DNA from: Oleiharenicola sp.
GTDB lineage: Bacteria; Verrucomicrobiota; Verrucomicrobiia; Opitutales; Opitutaceae
Assembly: GCA_025363455.1 (NCBI GenBank)
Contig: JANYDW010000038.1
Span: 1 to 64,000 of the forward strand
DNA: 64,000 nucleotides
Reading direction: 5' to 3'
Part shown: piece by piece, positions 1-9,351 of the stretch
Position numbering within the stretch: position 1 is the first letter of the stretch
Layout of the letters: every line of letters begins with the position of its first letter
Notes under the pieces: generated by a model
What the model saw: the letters and a program-made list of their open reading frames with translations, nothing else
Told to the model about the DNA's origin: nothing
The model's database searches: none
Program-made: the position numbers and the translations under genes

Positions 1-2
1 GC

Positions 3-98
3 AAACCCGCCAACGTCTGCCTGCTCGCCGTCATGCGCAAACTCATCGTCGTACTCAATCGCATGCTCAAAGACACCAACTTTACCCTTGTCAGCTGA
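3..98 (+). CDS. IS110-family transposase, C-terminal end (cut by window edge)
   Basis: The frame is open from the first bases and ends at TGA 96-98, giving 31 residues. The peptide contains VCLLAVMRKLIVVLN followed by a short DTNFTLVS tail, which resembles the extreme C-terminus of IS110/IS116-type transposases (DEDD plus Ser recombinases). The rest of the gene lies upstream of the window, so intactness cannot be judged. Right after the stop comes a palindromic-repeat fragment rather than a gene, as expected for the edge of an insertion. Family assignment rests only on this tail. Confidence 0.7.
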   Translation, partial: KPANVCLLAVMRKLIVVLNRMLKDTNFTLVS

Positions 99-288
99 CA
101 CCGCTGCTTCGCTGCGCTCAGGATGACAAACGGGATTGGTAAAGGCTCGCTGGATGGCCACGGCCCGCTGCTGCGGGCCTCGCGATGACAGACCTGTGAA
201 GGTCTGGGGCTGGTCGAAACGTAACATGGGCCTTTGGGGTGTTAAGAGAAACCGGCAGGCCCGCAGCGGTTTCAATATGTGTGGTCAG
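99..288. repeat. Intergenic stretch with a REP-like half repeat at 149-192
   Basis: No gene is seen between the transposase stop and the acs stop. Bases 149-192 are nearly identical (one or two differences) to bases 40729-40772, and end in CCTCGCGATGACA. In the second copy this is one arm of a longer palindrome that begins GTCATTGCGAGG. Here only the right half is recognisable, so it is probably a decayed copy. The remaining bases up to 288 hold a weak AACCG/CGGTT inverted repeat but no clear terminator. Confidence 0.6.
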
Positions 289-2247
289 CTAGTCGTCGGC
301 TTGCAACGCAGCGATGACGGAGAAGTCCTCAAGCGTGGTGGTGTCGCCCTTGACGGTACCCGTCGTAGCCAGCTCCTTGAGGAGGCGGCGCATGATTTTT
401 CCGGAACGAGTCTTGGGCAGGCTCGCGGCGAAGCGAACCTGGTCGGGTTTGGCGAGCGAACCGATTTCCTTGCCCACGTGGGCGCGGAGATCTTCCTTCA
501 ACTGCTCGCTGGCGGTGTGAGTGGACTTAAGCGAGACGAAGACCACGAGCGCCTGGCCCTTAAGCTCGTCGGGCCGGCCGACCGCGGCGGCTTCGGCGAC
601 GGCAGGATGCGACACGAGTGCGCTCTCGATCTCGGCCGTACCGATGCGATGGCCTGAAACGTTGAGCACGTCGTCAATGCGACCGACGATCCAGAAGTAG
701 CCATCCTTGTCCTGCCGGGCGCCGTCGCCCGTAAAGTACATGGAGGGTTTGCCGGGGAATTCGCTGAAGTAGGCCTTCTTGAAACGCTCGTCGTCGCCCC
801 AAAGAGTGCGGAGCATCGAGGGCCAAGGCTTCATGATGGCGAGCTTGCCGCCGGAGTTGCGCGGGACCTCGTTGCCCTTCTCGTCAACAATCAGGGGGAC
901 GACCCCAAAGAACGGCAGGGTGGCCGAGCCGGGCTTGGTCGGGACGGCGCCAGGCAGCGGCGTGATCATGATAGCGCCGGTCTCGGTTTGCCACCAGGTG
1001 TCCACGATCGGGCAACGTTTCTTGCCGATCATCGTGTGATACCACATCCACGCCTCGGGGTTGATGGGCTCGCCGACGGAACCGAGCAGGCGGAGCGAGT
1101 CGAGGCGGTGGCGCAGCACGTAGTTGTCGCCCCAGCGCATGAAGGCGCGGATCGCGGTCGGCGCGGTGTAGAGGATGGTCAGGCCGTGGCGGTCGATCAT
1201 CTGCCAGAAGCGGTCGGGCTCGGGCTGATTGGGCGCGCCCTCGTAGAGGAACACCGTGGAGCCGTTCGACAGCAGGCCGTAGACCACGTAGCTGTGGCCG
1301 GTGATCCAGCCGATGTCAGCCGAGCAAAAATAGCGGTCGTTTTCCTTCAGATCGAAAACGTAGTGCGAGCTGAGCTTGGCGCCGAGCAGGTAGCCTGCGC
1401 TGGTGTGGAGCACGCCCTTGGGTTTGCCCGTGGAGCCGGAGGTGTAGAGAATGAAAAGCGGGTGCTCGGAATCGAAGGCCTTGGCTGTATGTTTGTTCGG
1501 CGCACCCTCCCAAGCCTCCCTCCACCAGACGTCACGGCCCTCGCGCATATTGACGGCATTGCCGCAGCGTTTGACCACGAGGACGGAATGGACGGTCGGC
1601 GCGCCATCGAGCGCCTTGTCCACATTGGCCTTCAACTCGATGACCTTGCCGCGCCGCCAGCCGCCGTCGGCAGTGATGACCAGCTTGGCCTGGCAGTCAT
1701 TGACGCGATCCTTGATCGCCTCAGCGCTGAAGCCGCCAAAGATGACTGTGTGCACGGCTCCGATCCGGGCGCAGGCCAGCATGGCGATCACGGCCTCGGG
1801 GATCATCGGCAGGTAGATCGCGATGCGGTCGCCGGCCTTAATGCCCATGTTTTCCAAGATGTGGGCCATCCGGCAGACGTGGAAATGCAGCTGCTTGTAG
1901 GTAATCGTGCGGACGTCGCCTGGCTCGCCCTCGAAAATTATTGCCGCCTTGTTTTCGCGGGCCGTGCCGAGGTGCCGGTCGATACAGTTCTCGGATACGT
2001 TTAACTTGCCACCCAGGAACCACTTGGCATGCGGTGGCTTCCACTGCAGGGTCTGCTTGAAAGGCTTGCGCCAGACCAGCTGTTCGCGGGCCTGTTTTGC
2101 CCAGAATTTGTCTGGAGCGTTGACAGACTCGGCGTAGAGCCTACGGTAAGTGGCGAAGCTGCCAAGGTTTGCTTGGTTCTTGAATTCAGCCGATGGTTTA
2201 AAAATCCGGCTCTCGCGAGATACCGAGGTTATCGTTTGGTCCGTCAC
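289..2247 (-). CDS. acs: Acetyl-CoA synthetase (AMP-forming)
   Basis: Converts acetate, ATP and CoA to acetyl-CoA, AMP and PPi in the cytoplasm. The 652-residue length is normal for Acs. The adenylate-forming P-loop motif [13 protein letters not shown] lies near residue 268, the DTWWQTETG motif near 415, and the C-terminal catalytic lysine in [13 protein letters not shown] near 615; that lysine is the usual site of reversible acetylation in the family. The start is a GTG at 2245-2247, supported by a GAGGAG Shine-Dalgarno eight bases upstream, one of the few clear ones here. It is divergent from the short rho gene, with about 110 bp between them that must hold both promoters. It is the only gene of central acetate metabolism in the window. 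Confidence 0.97.
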   Translation of the reverse strand: MTDQTITSVSRESRIFKPSAEFKNQANLGSFATYRRLYAESVNAPDKFWAKQAREQLVWRKPFKQTLQWKPPHAKWFLGGKLNVSENCIDRHLGTARENKAAIIFEGEPGDVRTITYKQLHFHVCRMAHILENMGIKAGDRIAIYLPMIPEAVIAMLACARIGAVHTVIFGGFSAEAIKDRVNDCQAKLVITADGGWRRGKVIELKANVDKALDGAPTVHSVLVVKRCGNAVNMREGRDVWWREAWEGAPNKHTAKAFDSEHPLFILYTSGSTGKPKGVLHTSAGYLLGAKLSSHYVFDLKENDRYFCSADIGWITGHSYVVYGLLSNGSTVFLYEGAPNQPEPDRFWQMIDRHGLTILYTAPTAIRAFMRWGDNYVLRHRLDSLRLLGSVGEPINPEAWMWYHTMIGKKRCPIVDTWWQTETGAIMITPLPGAVPTKPGSATLPFFGVVPLIVDEKGNEVPRNSGGKLAIMKPWPSMLRTLWGDDERFKKAYFSEFPGKPSMYFTGDGARQDKDGYFWIVGRIDDVLNVSGHRIGTAEIESALVSHPAVAEAAAVGRPDELKGQALVVFVSLKSTHTASEQLKEDLRAHVGKEIGSLAKPDQVRFAASLPKTRSGKIMRRLLKELATTGTVKGDTTTLEDFSVIAALQADD

Positions 2248-2357
2248 AAGTTTCTCCTCTGTCTATTGGGGGTTGAAGCTGAGTACTGAGCAGAAATGCC
2301 CCCGACGGATTGTACGGTCAAGCTTAGGCAGCACGTCCCACTCATTTCCGTTTTTGT

Positions 2358-3536
2358 ATGGATAAAGAAAATCCGCCGGCGGCTCCCTTGGAGACGTCGG
2401 CTACCCCCACCACCGCCCCGGCCCAGCCGGACAACTCCATCCGCGTCGAAGGTATCCTCGACATCGACAACAGCCGCAATGGCCAGTTGCTCGACCTCGC
2501 GCGCCATGGCAAACGCCGGCCGACCGATCCCTTCGTCCCCCGCGAACTGATCCGCCGCTTCCACTTGCAGCAGGGCAGCATCATCACCGCCATGGCGGCG
2601 CCCGACGGCCGCTTCCCGAACCCGAAGGTCCGTTTCATCGAGAAGGTGGATGGCATGGACTTCGACGAGCGCCGCCGTCGCATCGACTTCGGCAATCTTG
2701 TCACCATCACCCCGGACAAGCAGCTCAAGCTTGAGATGAAGGACGGCCGCATGACCAACCGCGTCATCGATCTCCTCTGCCCCATCGGCAAGGGTACCCG
2801 CGGCCTCATCGTCGCCCCGCCCCGCACCGGCAAGACGACCTTCCTCCGCGACATCGCCCTCGGCGTCCTGGAAAACCACCCCGAGTGCCACGTCATGATC
2901 CTCCTCGTGGACGAGCGCCCCGAGGAAGTCACCGACTTCAAGCGCAGCGTGCCCTGCGAGGTCTGGGCCTCGTCCAACGACGACCCGGTCGAGAACCACC
3001 TTCGCGTGTCCGACCTCTGCATCGAGCGGGCCCGCCGCCTCGTCGAGGCCGGCAAGTCCGTGGTGCTCCTCATCGATTCGCTCACCCGCCTCGCCCGCGC
3101 CCACAACACCGCCAAGAACTCCGGCCGCACCGGCACCGGCGGCCTTGACGTCCGCGCCTTGGAAAAACCCCGCCAGCTCTTCGCTTCCGCGCGCAACACC
3201 GAGGACGGTGGCTCGCTAACCATTATCGCGTCCATCCTGGTCGAAACCGGTTCACGCATGGACGACGTTATCTTCCAGGAATTCAAAGGTACCGGCAACA
3301 TGGAGCTCGTCCTCGACCGCAAGGCCGCCGAGATGCGCATCTGGCCGGCCATCAATGTCGCCTCTTCGGGCACCCGCAAGGAGGAGCTCCTGCTCGACCC
3401 GAAGACGCTTGAGGGCATCCATTTCTTCCGGCGCGCCCTGGTCCAGACCAAGATCGAGGAAGCGACCGACACCCTGATCACCCGCCTGGGCAAGACCAAG
3501 ACCAACGCCGAGTTTATCAAACTCATCGTCAAGTAA
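2358..3536 (+). CDS. rho: Short Rho-type transcription termination ATPase (paralogue)
   Basis: A 392-residue RecA-fold hexameric helicase of the Rho family. The Walker A motif [11 protein letters not shown] is near residues 153-163, the [13 protein letters not shown] segment and the LLIDSLTRLARA Walker B region follow, and the secondary-site loop reads RALEKPRQLF. It lacks the N-terminal Rho_N helical bundle. Its cold-shock-like RNA-binding domain reads NGQLLDLA where canonical Rho has the aromatic GFGF (RNP1) motif, so primary-site RNA binding is probably altered. A full-length Rho with GFGF is encoded at 30615-32471. The paralogue stands alone, divergent from acs. Whether it still terminates transcription, or works on a special RNA set, cannot be told from sequence. 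Confidence 0.93.
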   Translation: MDKENPPAAPLETSATPTTAPAQPDNSIRVEGILDIDNSRNGQLLDLARHGKRRPTDPFVPRELIRRFHLQQGSIITAMAAPDGRFPNPKVRFIEKVDGMDFDERRRRIDFGNLVTITPDKQLKLEMKDGRMTNRVIDLLCPIGKGTRGLIVAPPRTGKTTFLRDIALGVLENHPECHVMILLVDERPEEVTDFKRSVPCEVWASSNDDPVENHLRVSDLCIERARRLVEAGKSVVLLIDSLTRLARAHNTAKNSGRTGTGGLDVRALEKPRQLFASARNTEDGGSLTIIASILVETGSRMDDVIFQEFKGTGNMELVLDRKAAEMRIWPAINVASSGTRKEELLLDPKTLEGIHFFRRALVQTKIEEATDTLITRLGKTKTNAEFIKLIVK

Positions 3537-3587
3537 CTTCATTCTTGCCCGCCCGCACCCTCTCCAGCCAACCTGACCGTTCACTGA

Positions 3588-5345
3588 ATGAATAGCTTCT
3601 CCGAGCAATGTCTCGATATGGCCCGCTCAATGCTGGCCCATAACCTCGACTCGATCAACGCTGACGGCAGCGTCACTCCCATTGCCGGTGAAACCCCGCG
3701 CTCCGACGAACCCGGCCACGTTGCCTTCGCTCTGGGGGAATACTACCGCGCCACCGGTGAAACCACGCTGAAGGGCTACGACCTGATCGATCTCGCCGCC
3801 CGCTCGATCACCGCCCAAGCCTTCACCGAACCCGCCCATGAGAACGGCCTCGCCTATGCCGCCCTCGGTCTCCTCTCCTTCGGCCCCTCCAAGGAGCGTA
3901 ATCCCGTGTGGGAGCGCCTCGTCGAGGAAACCCGCCAGCGGCTCGACAAGCTCCTCCTCACCCGCAGCGACTATGACAACTACTGGCAGGCCTTCAACAT
4001 CGCCAAGGCCGTCTGCCGGTTCAGCCTCGGCCTGTCCAAGAAGGACGAGACCTCCCGCCTCATCGAGCGGATGGTCGAGCGCATCGAGCAGACCAGCTCC
4101 GCCGGCTTTTTCGATGACGTCGAAAAGGGCTTCGGCGGACATTTCAATCTTTACGGCGTCTGGGCCCTGGTTTTCACGCGTTCGGCCCTGCAGCTCCACG
4201 CCAACTCCGCCCTGCGCGAGCGCAAGCTCCCCACCCTCCGCACCTACGCCGAGAAATATATCAAGATGATGCCGGACCTGGTCCGCGCCGACGGACTCGG
4301 CTGGGCCTATGGTCGTTCGGCCGGCGCCTACGGGCAGATGCACTGCATCACCATCATCCTGCAGGGCCTGCGCGACGGCTGGATCGCCGACGACCAGAAG
4401 AACAAGTATTTCGATATCCTGCGCCGCCTGTTCTATTACTTCTTCCAGACCTACCTCGACCAGGAGCACGGCTTCCTCGACATCCGCGACGAGGAACGCA
4501 CTGCCTACACCTCGCACACGACCCGGATGGCGAACTTCGACGCCGCCCGCTACCTCTGCCAGTGGGCCCGACTCGCCAAGACCGTGGCGATGCCTGATAA
4601 CGTCAAGGCCGAGCCGACCCGCACTACCGGCCGCTTCGTCATCTACGACAAGAGCAACCGCAAGGAACAGGGCCTGTTCCTCTACCGCGATGCCGAGTCC
4701 GGCCTGCACATCCAGCTCCCGCTCGCGAGCTCGGGCACCGACTGCACGGCCGACAACCTGCCGTTCCCCCACTGTCCGGGCGTCTTCGACTGGCCCAATA
4801 ACATTTACCTCCCGGTCATGGTGCCCGAGCTCACGTTTGGCGACCAGGTCACCCTTCCCGCCTTCTACGGCCAGAAATGCGTCACCGGCCTCGGCCAGAA
4901 AAACTCGTTCTACTTCCGCTACGAGCAACCCGAACTGATTAACACGAAGGAAGAACTCGCGCGCGGTATTGGCAGTGTGAAGGTCCAGTGGACCTTCACC
5001 GGCAGCAAGATCGCCGCCGAATTCGCCTATACGGTCAAGAACCAGATCCAGTTGGACAAGTTTCGAATGGCTCTGGTCATCGGCGCTCCGCACTCGAAAT
5101 ACCGCCTGGGCAGTTCACCCGCGCTGGGCTCGCACGGGCACCGCTGCTCGGTGCTCAAGGACGACTTTCACGCCAACTGGGCCGAGACCGAGATCGTCAG
5201 TGCCGACCCGGCCTACAAGACCAACTTCGGCAAGCTGCATTATGTGCAGATGTTTGTGCGCGACCATCCGCTCATCATGCGCCCGGGCCAGGTTTACCGT
5301 CTGTCGGTCGCCTTTGACCCCGACCTGACTGTGGCGGGAGCCTGA
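3588..5345 (+). CDS. Conserved hypothetical protein, alpha/alpha-barrel-like plus beta-sandwich
   Basis: I do not recognise a named family. The 585-residue protein has no signal peptide and looks cytoplasmic. Residues about 1-340 are rich in amphipathic helices with aromatic pairs (for example DYDNYWQAFNIAK and LGWAYGRSAGAYGQMH), like the (alpha/alpha)6 toroids of polysaccharide lyases and unsaturated glucuronyl hydrolases. From about 345 onward it turns into beta-strands rich in Gly, Tyr and Phe, resembling the sandwich domain that follows such toroids. It lies 51 bp after the short rho on the same strand and may be co-transcribed. A carbohydrate-active role is possible but unproven. Confidence 0.8.
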   Translation: MNSFSEQCLDMARSMLAHNLDSINADGSVTPIAGETPRSDEPGHVAFALGEYYRATGETTLKGYDLIDLAARSITAQAFTEPAHENGLAYAALGLLSFGPSKERNPVWERLVEETRQRLDKLLLTRSDYDNYWQAFNIAKAVCRFSLGLSKKDETSRLIERMVERIEQTSSAGFFDDVEKGFGGHFNLYGVWALVFTRSALQLHANSALRERKLPTLRTYAEKYIKMMPDLVRADGLGWAYGRSAGAYGQMHCITIILQGLRDGWIADDQKNKYFDILRRLFYYFFQTYLDQEHGFLDIRDEERTAYTSHTTRMANFDAARYLCQWARLAKTVAMPDNVKAEPTRTTGRFVIYDKSNRKEQGLFLYRDAESGLHIQLPLASSGTDCTADNLPFPHCPGVFDWPNNIYLPVMVPELTFGDQVTLPAFYGQKCVTGLGQKNSFYFRYEQPELINTKEELARGIGSVKVQWTFTGSKIAAEFAYTVKNQIQLDKFRMALVIGAPHSKYRLGSSPALGSHGHRCSVLKDDFHANWAETEIVSADPAYKTNFGKLHYVQMFVRDHPLIMRPGQVYRLSVAFDPDLTVAGA

Positions 5346-5427
5346 GGAAAGGAAGAATCAGGAATTAAGAAGGAAGAAACGATCCAGTTCCTTCCCGCTG
5401 GTTTCCTAATTCATCCTTCTTCCTTCT
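5345..5427. terminator. Imperfect inverted repeat between convergent genes
   Basis: A purine-rich arm (GGAAGAATCAGGAATTAAG, about 5351-5369) is mirrored by a pyrimidine-rich arm (CCTAATTCATCCTTCTTCC, about 5405-5423). It fills nearly all of the gap between the convergent 585-residue gene and pap and includes the last bases of both. It probably acts as a two-way terminator and also looks like a member of the word-like intergenic repeats seen elsewhere in the window. Confidence 0.5.
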
Positions 5428-6901
5428 AACTTTCCAACACGGCCTCGATCTGGCGGCTGGCGCTGCGCAGGACTTCGAGCCGGGCATAACGCTTGTTGTC
5501 CGCCGGGATCAGGTGCCACGGCGCATTCTCCCGGTCGGTGAGGGCGAGCATGTCACCGACGGCAACCTCGTAGTCCGCTCGCTTTCTGCGATTGCGCCAG
5601 TCCTCCTCATTCATCTTGTGCCGCTTGTGGGCCGCGGCTTCCCGCTCACGGAACCGGCGCAACTGCTCGGCATGGGAGATGTGCAGCCAGTATTTCAGAA
5701 CGATCGTGCCGTGGTCCGTCAGTTGCCGCTCAAAGGCGTTGATCTCGGCATAGGCCCGCTTCCATTCGTCCGGCCGGCAGAATCCCTCCACTCGCTCGAC
5801 CAAGACACGACCATACCAGGAGCGGTCAAAAATTGTCATGCGACCGTCCCGCGGGACATCCCGCCAGAAGCGCCAGAGATAGTGGGCGTGCTTCTCCTCG
5901 GCGGTCGGCTTCGCTACGGAAACCACATTGTAATCCCGCGGGTCGATGGCGCTCGTCAGCCGGCGGATGGCGCCGCCCTTGCCGGCCGCGTCCCAACCCT
6001 CAAAGGCAAATGCGATGGAACGACCTGCCGCGAGCGCTGCGCGCACAGCCCGGTTGAGGCGCCCGAGCCATTTTTCACGCAAAGTGTCGTAATCCTTCTC
6101 TGACAGATCCTGGTCCAAGGGCAGCGCATGCAAGCGACGCAGTCCCGACAGCCGCAGGGGTTTCCCGGCCTTCACGACCCGGACCCGTTCCAGGCGGGCG
6201 ATGCGACGTTGCTGCTGCCGGAATTGCGAGAGCAGGAGCCGGCCGACTGCCAGATCCCGAGCGCGCTCGTCCTCGGCATCAATCAGGTTCCACCCGGCCC
6301 CGGGCCGGTCTGTCATGTCCCGGATCAGCCGGGCCGTCCTGGCCAGCCGCGCGTAATTGCGGTGGTGATGCCAATCCTCGTCCGTCACCCGCCACGCCGT
6401 GGCCGGTTCCGCCCGGAGGGTGCGCAACCGGCGACCTTGCGCCTCTTTGGATATTTGCAGCCAGACCTTGACGATCAGTGTGCCGCCGTCGGCCAGGAGT
6501 TTCTCGAAGTCCCGGATGCGCTCGGCTTCATGGGCGACATGCCCCAACGCCCGCCCGCCCTGCGCCTCCTCCCGCAGCGTCTCGGTATACCAGGAGCCCG
6601 CGTAAAGACCAATCCGCCCGAGGCCCGGCAGGCTGCGCCAGAATCGCCATTGGTGCGGATGGGACTGCTCGTTGTCGGTCGGATTGTGGTAGGAAAATGT
6701 CTCTACTCCGCGCGGGTCGAGCCACTCCGCGAGCGTGTGGAGGAGATTGCCGCGGCCGGCGCCCTCGGGTCCCGCCAGAATCAGCAGGACCTTGAAGGGC
6801 ACGTGCTTCAATTCCACCTGCAGCTGCACCAGCTGCTCGCGGAGCCGGATGGCACGCGTCTGGTATTCCTTCTTGGACAATCGCAACTTTGCTTTCCCCA
6901 T
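5426..6901 (-). CDS. pap: Polyphosphate:AMP phosphotransferase, two-domain PPK2 (class II)
   Basis: Transfers phosphate from polyphosphate to AMP, giving ADP. The 491 residues form two tandem PPK2 domains, the length expected for Pap. The N-terminal domain has a degraded P-loop (LAGPEGAGRGNLL, about residue 43). The C-terminal domain has an intact one (FEGWDAAGKGGAIRRL, about residue 300) and the lid/Walker B-like FDRSWYGRVLVERVEGF. This is the usual pattern: the second domain is catalytic, the first structural. It lies head to head with the single-domain PPK2 at 7084. The surrounding block carries two more PPK2 types, so the neighbourhood is dedicated to polyphosphate-driven nucleotide recharging. 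Confidence 0.93.
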   Translation of the reverse strand: MGKAKLRLSKKEYQTRAIRLREQLVQLQVELKHVPFKVLLILAGPEGAGRGNLLHTLAEWLDPRGVETFSYHNPTDNEQSHPHQWRFWRSLPGLGRIGLYAGSWYTETLREEAQGGRALGHVAHEAERIRDFEKLLADGGTLIVKVWLQISKEAQGRRLRTLRAEPATAWRVTDEDWHHHRNYARLARTARLIRDMTDRPGAGWNLIDAEDERARDLAVGRLLLSQFRQQQRRIARLERVRVVKAGKPLRLSGLRRLHALPLDQDLSEKDYDTLREKWLGRLNRAVRAALAAGRSIAFAFEGWDAAGKGGAIRRLTSAIDPRDYNVVSVAKPTAEEKHAHYLWRFWRDVPRDGRMTIFDRSWYGRVLVERVEGFCRPDEWKRAYAEINAFERQLTDHGTIVLKYWLHISHAEQLRRFREREAAAHKRHKMNEEDWRNRRKRADYEVAVGDMLALTDRENAPWHLIPADNKRYARLEVLRSASRQIEAVLES

Positions 6902-7083
6902 GTCGGTAAGAAAGTGCCGCGGTGGCGAACGGTGTCGAGTTCTTGTGGGCCGTTCTCTCTCCCGGTTTAGAGGCGAAAAACGCCCGCCCGCAGCGGTTTG
7001 CCCATGTTACGGGCGTGTTAAATCCGAAGCTGAGGTAATGACCAACCCGCGGGCTGCTTGCTACCACCGGGCAAACAGTTTTC

Positions 7084-8037
7084 ATGCCCTTTCCCATGGC
7101 GCCGCCCAAAGACAAAGAATCCCCGAAGAACGACGACGAGCTGATGAAGCGCGTCCACCACGAGCTGATCGATGACTATGACGAGGAGCTCGAAATGGAG
7201 CGGGAGGACTGGGAGCATGTCGAGGCCGGCCAGCCGGCCCGCCCGGTGGAAAAGGATTCCTCCGCCACGGCCCGCAACAAATATTTCAAGGAGCTCTTCC
7301 GCCTGCAGGGCGAATTGGTGAAGATGCACGACTGGATCGTGCACAGCGGCCACCGGCTGGTCATCGTGTTCGAGGGACGTGACGCCGCCGGGAAGGGCGG
7401 CACCATCAAACGCATCACGCAGCGCCTGAATCCGCGCGTCGCCCGCGTGGCCGCGTTGCCCGCCCCCTCCAGCCGCGAGAAAACCCAGTGGTATTTCCAG
7501 CGCTACGTCGCTCACCTGCCGGCCGCTGGCGAGATGGTCCTCTTCGACCGCAGCTGGTACAATCGGGCCGGTGTCGAGCGGGTCATGGGCTTTTGCTCCG
7601 ACGAGGAATACGAGGAGTTCTTCCGCTCCGTGCCGGAGTTCGAGAAGATGCTCGCGCGCTCCGGCATCCAACTGATCAAGTACTGGTTTTCCATTCCCGA
7701 CGAGGAGCAGGAGTTCCGGTTCCGCTGCCGCATCAACGACCCGCTGAAGCAGTGGAAACTCAGTCCAATGGACCTTGAGTCCCGCAAGCGCTGGGAACAA
7801 TACACCAAGGCCAAGGAAATCATGTTCAAGCGTTCCCACATCCCCGAGGCCCCGTGGTGGGTCGTCCAAGGCAAGGACAAGAAGAAGTGCCGGCTCAACT
7901 GCATCCACCACTTGCTTGCCCAGGTGAAATACACCGAGGTCCCGCACAAGACGGTCAAACTCCCGCCGCGCGAACACAGCCCCGATTATCGCCGGGAGCC
8001 GATCAATCCCAAGATGGTCGTGCCGGAGGTTTACTGA
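7084..8037 (+). CDS. ppk2: Polyphosphate kinase 2, class I type
   Basis: A 317-residue single-domain PPK2. The P-loop FEGRDAAGKGGTIKRI lies at about residues 95-110 and is followed by LFDRSWYNRAGVERVMGF, both hallmarks of class I enzymes that use polyphosphate to phosphorylate nucleoside diphosphates. The first 60 residues are acidic and low in complexity (DDYDEELEMERED). The PVEKDSSATARNKYFKEL segment and the C-terminal HSPDYRREP segment are typical of this class. It is divergent from pap (182 bp apart) and its last 7 bp overlap the end of the convergent lysine-rich gene. The M at 7084 gives the usual length; the M five codons later (MAPPKDKE) is an alternative start. Confidence 0.93.
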   Translation: MPFPMAPPKDKESPKNDDELMKRVHHELIDDYDEELEMEREDWEHVEAGQPARPVEKDSSATARNKYFKELFRLQGELVKMHDWIVHSGHRLVIVFEGRDAAGKGGTIKRITQRLNPRVARVAALPAPSSREKTQWYFQRYVAHLPAAGEMVLFDRSWYNRAGVERVMGFCSDEEYEEFFRSVPEFEKMLARSGIQLIKYWFSIPDEEQEFRFRCRINDPLKQWKLSPMDLESRKRWEQYTKAKEIMFKRSHIPEAPWWVVQGKDKKKCRLNCIHHLLAQVKYTEVPHKTVKLPPREHSPDYRREPINPKMVVPEVY

Positions 8038-8393
8038 ATCGGCCCGGCCGGCAGAACACTCTCGGGCGCCACCGGCGTCATCCCGGCAACCGTCACCGCT
8101 GGGACGGCCCGGCTCGGACGCGATCGCTTTGCCGTGGACTTCCTGGGCGCAGCTTTACGCGCGGGCTTCTTCGTTTTTATTTCGGCGAGTTCAGCTTTGA
8201 GGGCCTTGATCGCCTTGCGGAGCTTCTTGGCGGCCTGCTTGGCGGCCTTGAATTTCTCTTTGGCGGTCCGCACATCGAGCTTGGCCAATTTGGCAGTGCG
8301 CTTGGCGGCGTCGGCCTGTTTTTGAACCGCCGCGATCCGGGCGAGGAGTTTGCTTCCGGCTGTGGTGGACGGGGCGGATTGTTTGGTTGTCAT
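8031..8393 (-). CDS. Lysine/alanine-rich histone H1-like small protein
   Basis: A 120-residue, highly basic protein. Residues about 18-75 form one long helix or coiled coil with Lys-Ala heptads (AAVQKQADAAKRTAKLAKL, FKAAKQAAKKLRKAIKAL). The C-terminal part has a KKPARKAAPRKSTAKRSR tail like bacterial H1-type nucleoid proteins. I chose the ATG at 8391-8393 because the upstream in-frame extension reads as non-coding. It sits between two PPK2 genes, on the same strand as the class III enzyme. Basic coiled-coil proteins of this kind can bind DNA or polyphosphate granules; that role is inferred from composition and context only. Confidence 0.75.
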   Translation of the reverse strand: MTTKQSAPSTTAGSKLLARIAAVQKQADAAKRTAKLAKLDVRTAKEKFKAAKQAAKKLRKAIKALKAELAEIKTKKPARKAAPRKSTAKRSRPSRAVPAVTVAGMTPVAPESVLPAGPIQ

Positions 8394-8498
8394 GGGAAAG
8401 CTGGTTCGCAGGTTGCCCCGGCAGGATGAGAGAATCTCGCACCGACGGGCAATGCCCCGAATGTTACATTCTGGCAAAGTAACGGAGGCAGGACATCC

Positions 8499-9296
8499 TC
8501 ATTTGATCCGGATTTTCGAAAGGTCCTCGGCCGCCTTGGGCCATTTGAGCTTCAACTCGCGCAGGGCACGGACCACCGTGTCCGCCACCACAAAGACCCG
8601 ATACCAGTTGCGATCGGCCGGGACGAGATGCCAGCGGGCCGCCGCGTGACTCGTGGCATTCAGCATATCCTCATACGCCCCGACATAGTCGCCCCAGTGC
8701 TGGCGCGTCGCGAGGTCCGCATGGGAGAACTTCCAATTCTTCTTGGGGTTGGCCAGTCGCTCCTCGAAGCGCCGCGCCTGCTCCTTCCGGCTGATATGCA
8801 GGAAGAATTTGAGGACCAGCACCCGATTCTCGACCAGCATCCGCTCGAAATCCACGATCTGCCCGTAGCGCGCCCGCCAGACCTTGGCGGGAACCAGGCC
8901 CAGCACCCGCTCGGCGAGCACCGCCTCATAATGGGAGCGGTTGAAGACGCCGATGTTGCCCTGCCGCGGCACCGCGTGATGGATTCGCCAGAGGAAATCG
9001 TGCGCGCTCTCCTCTGCCGACGGCACCTTGAAATTCGCCGTCTCCACGCCGGCCGGATTGACATATTGCAGGACGGTGCGGATCGAGCCATCCTTGCCGC
9101 TGGCGTCCATGCCTTGAAAGATCAGGAGCAGGGCATGACGGGAGTTCGCGTATAGCAACTGTTGCATCTCGCCAATCTGGTGGCCGAGTTTATCGATCCG
9201 CTCCTTGGTTTCCTTCTTGTCCCACCGGCCGCAATAGCTGGGATCGAAATGCTTTAGGTTGATCCTCCCCTTGATGACGATCGGTTGGTTTTTCAT
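8499..9296 (-). CDS. Polyphosphate kinase 2, class III-like polyphosphate:nucleotide phosphotransferase
   Basis: A 265-residue PPK2 starting at the ATG 9294-9296. The 52 codons in frame upstream run back into the preceding lipoprotein gene and were rejected. The P-loop FQGMDASGKDGSIRTV at about residues 59-74 has the GMDxSGKDG form typical of the class III group, whose members can phosphorylate both AMP and ADP. The second motif is FNRSHYEAVLAERVLG: Asn replaces the usual first Asp of FDRS, as is common in this subgroup. It is the third PPK2 within 4 kb. Substrate range cannot be fixed from sequence. Confidence 0.9.
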   Translation of the reverse strand: MKNQPIVIKGRINLKHFDPSYCGRWDKKETKERIDKLGHQIGEMQQLLYANSRHALLLIFQGMDASGKDGSIRTVLQYVNPAGVETANFKVPSAEESAHDFLWRIHHAVPRQGNIGVFNRSHYEAVLAERVLGLVPAKVWRARYGQIVDFERMLVENRVLVLKFFLHISRKEQARRFEERLANPKKNWKFSHADLATRQHWGDYVGAYEDMLNATSHAAARWHLVPADRNWYRVFVVADTVVRALRELKLKWPKAAEDLSKIRIK

Positions 9297-9351
9297 GAGC
9301 GGTTGGTCCAGCAATGTGCCGGGACACCACCCGGGACGAGGCAAGGCGGCC

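Noticed and set aside
5426-6901. Pap as a damaged gene, because the first P-loop is degenerate
   Set aside because: A weak first P-loop is normal in two-domain PPK2 enzymes; the second domain is intact.
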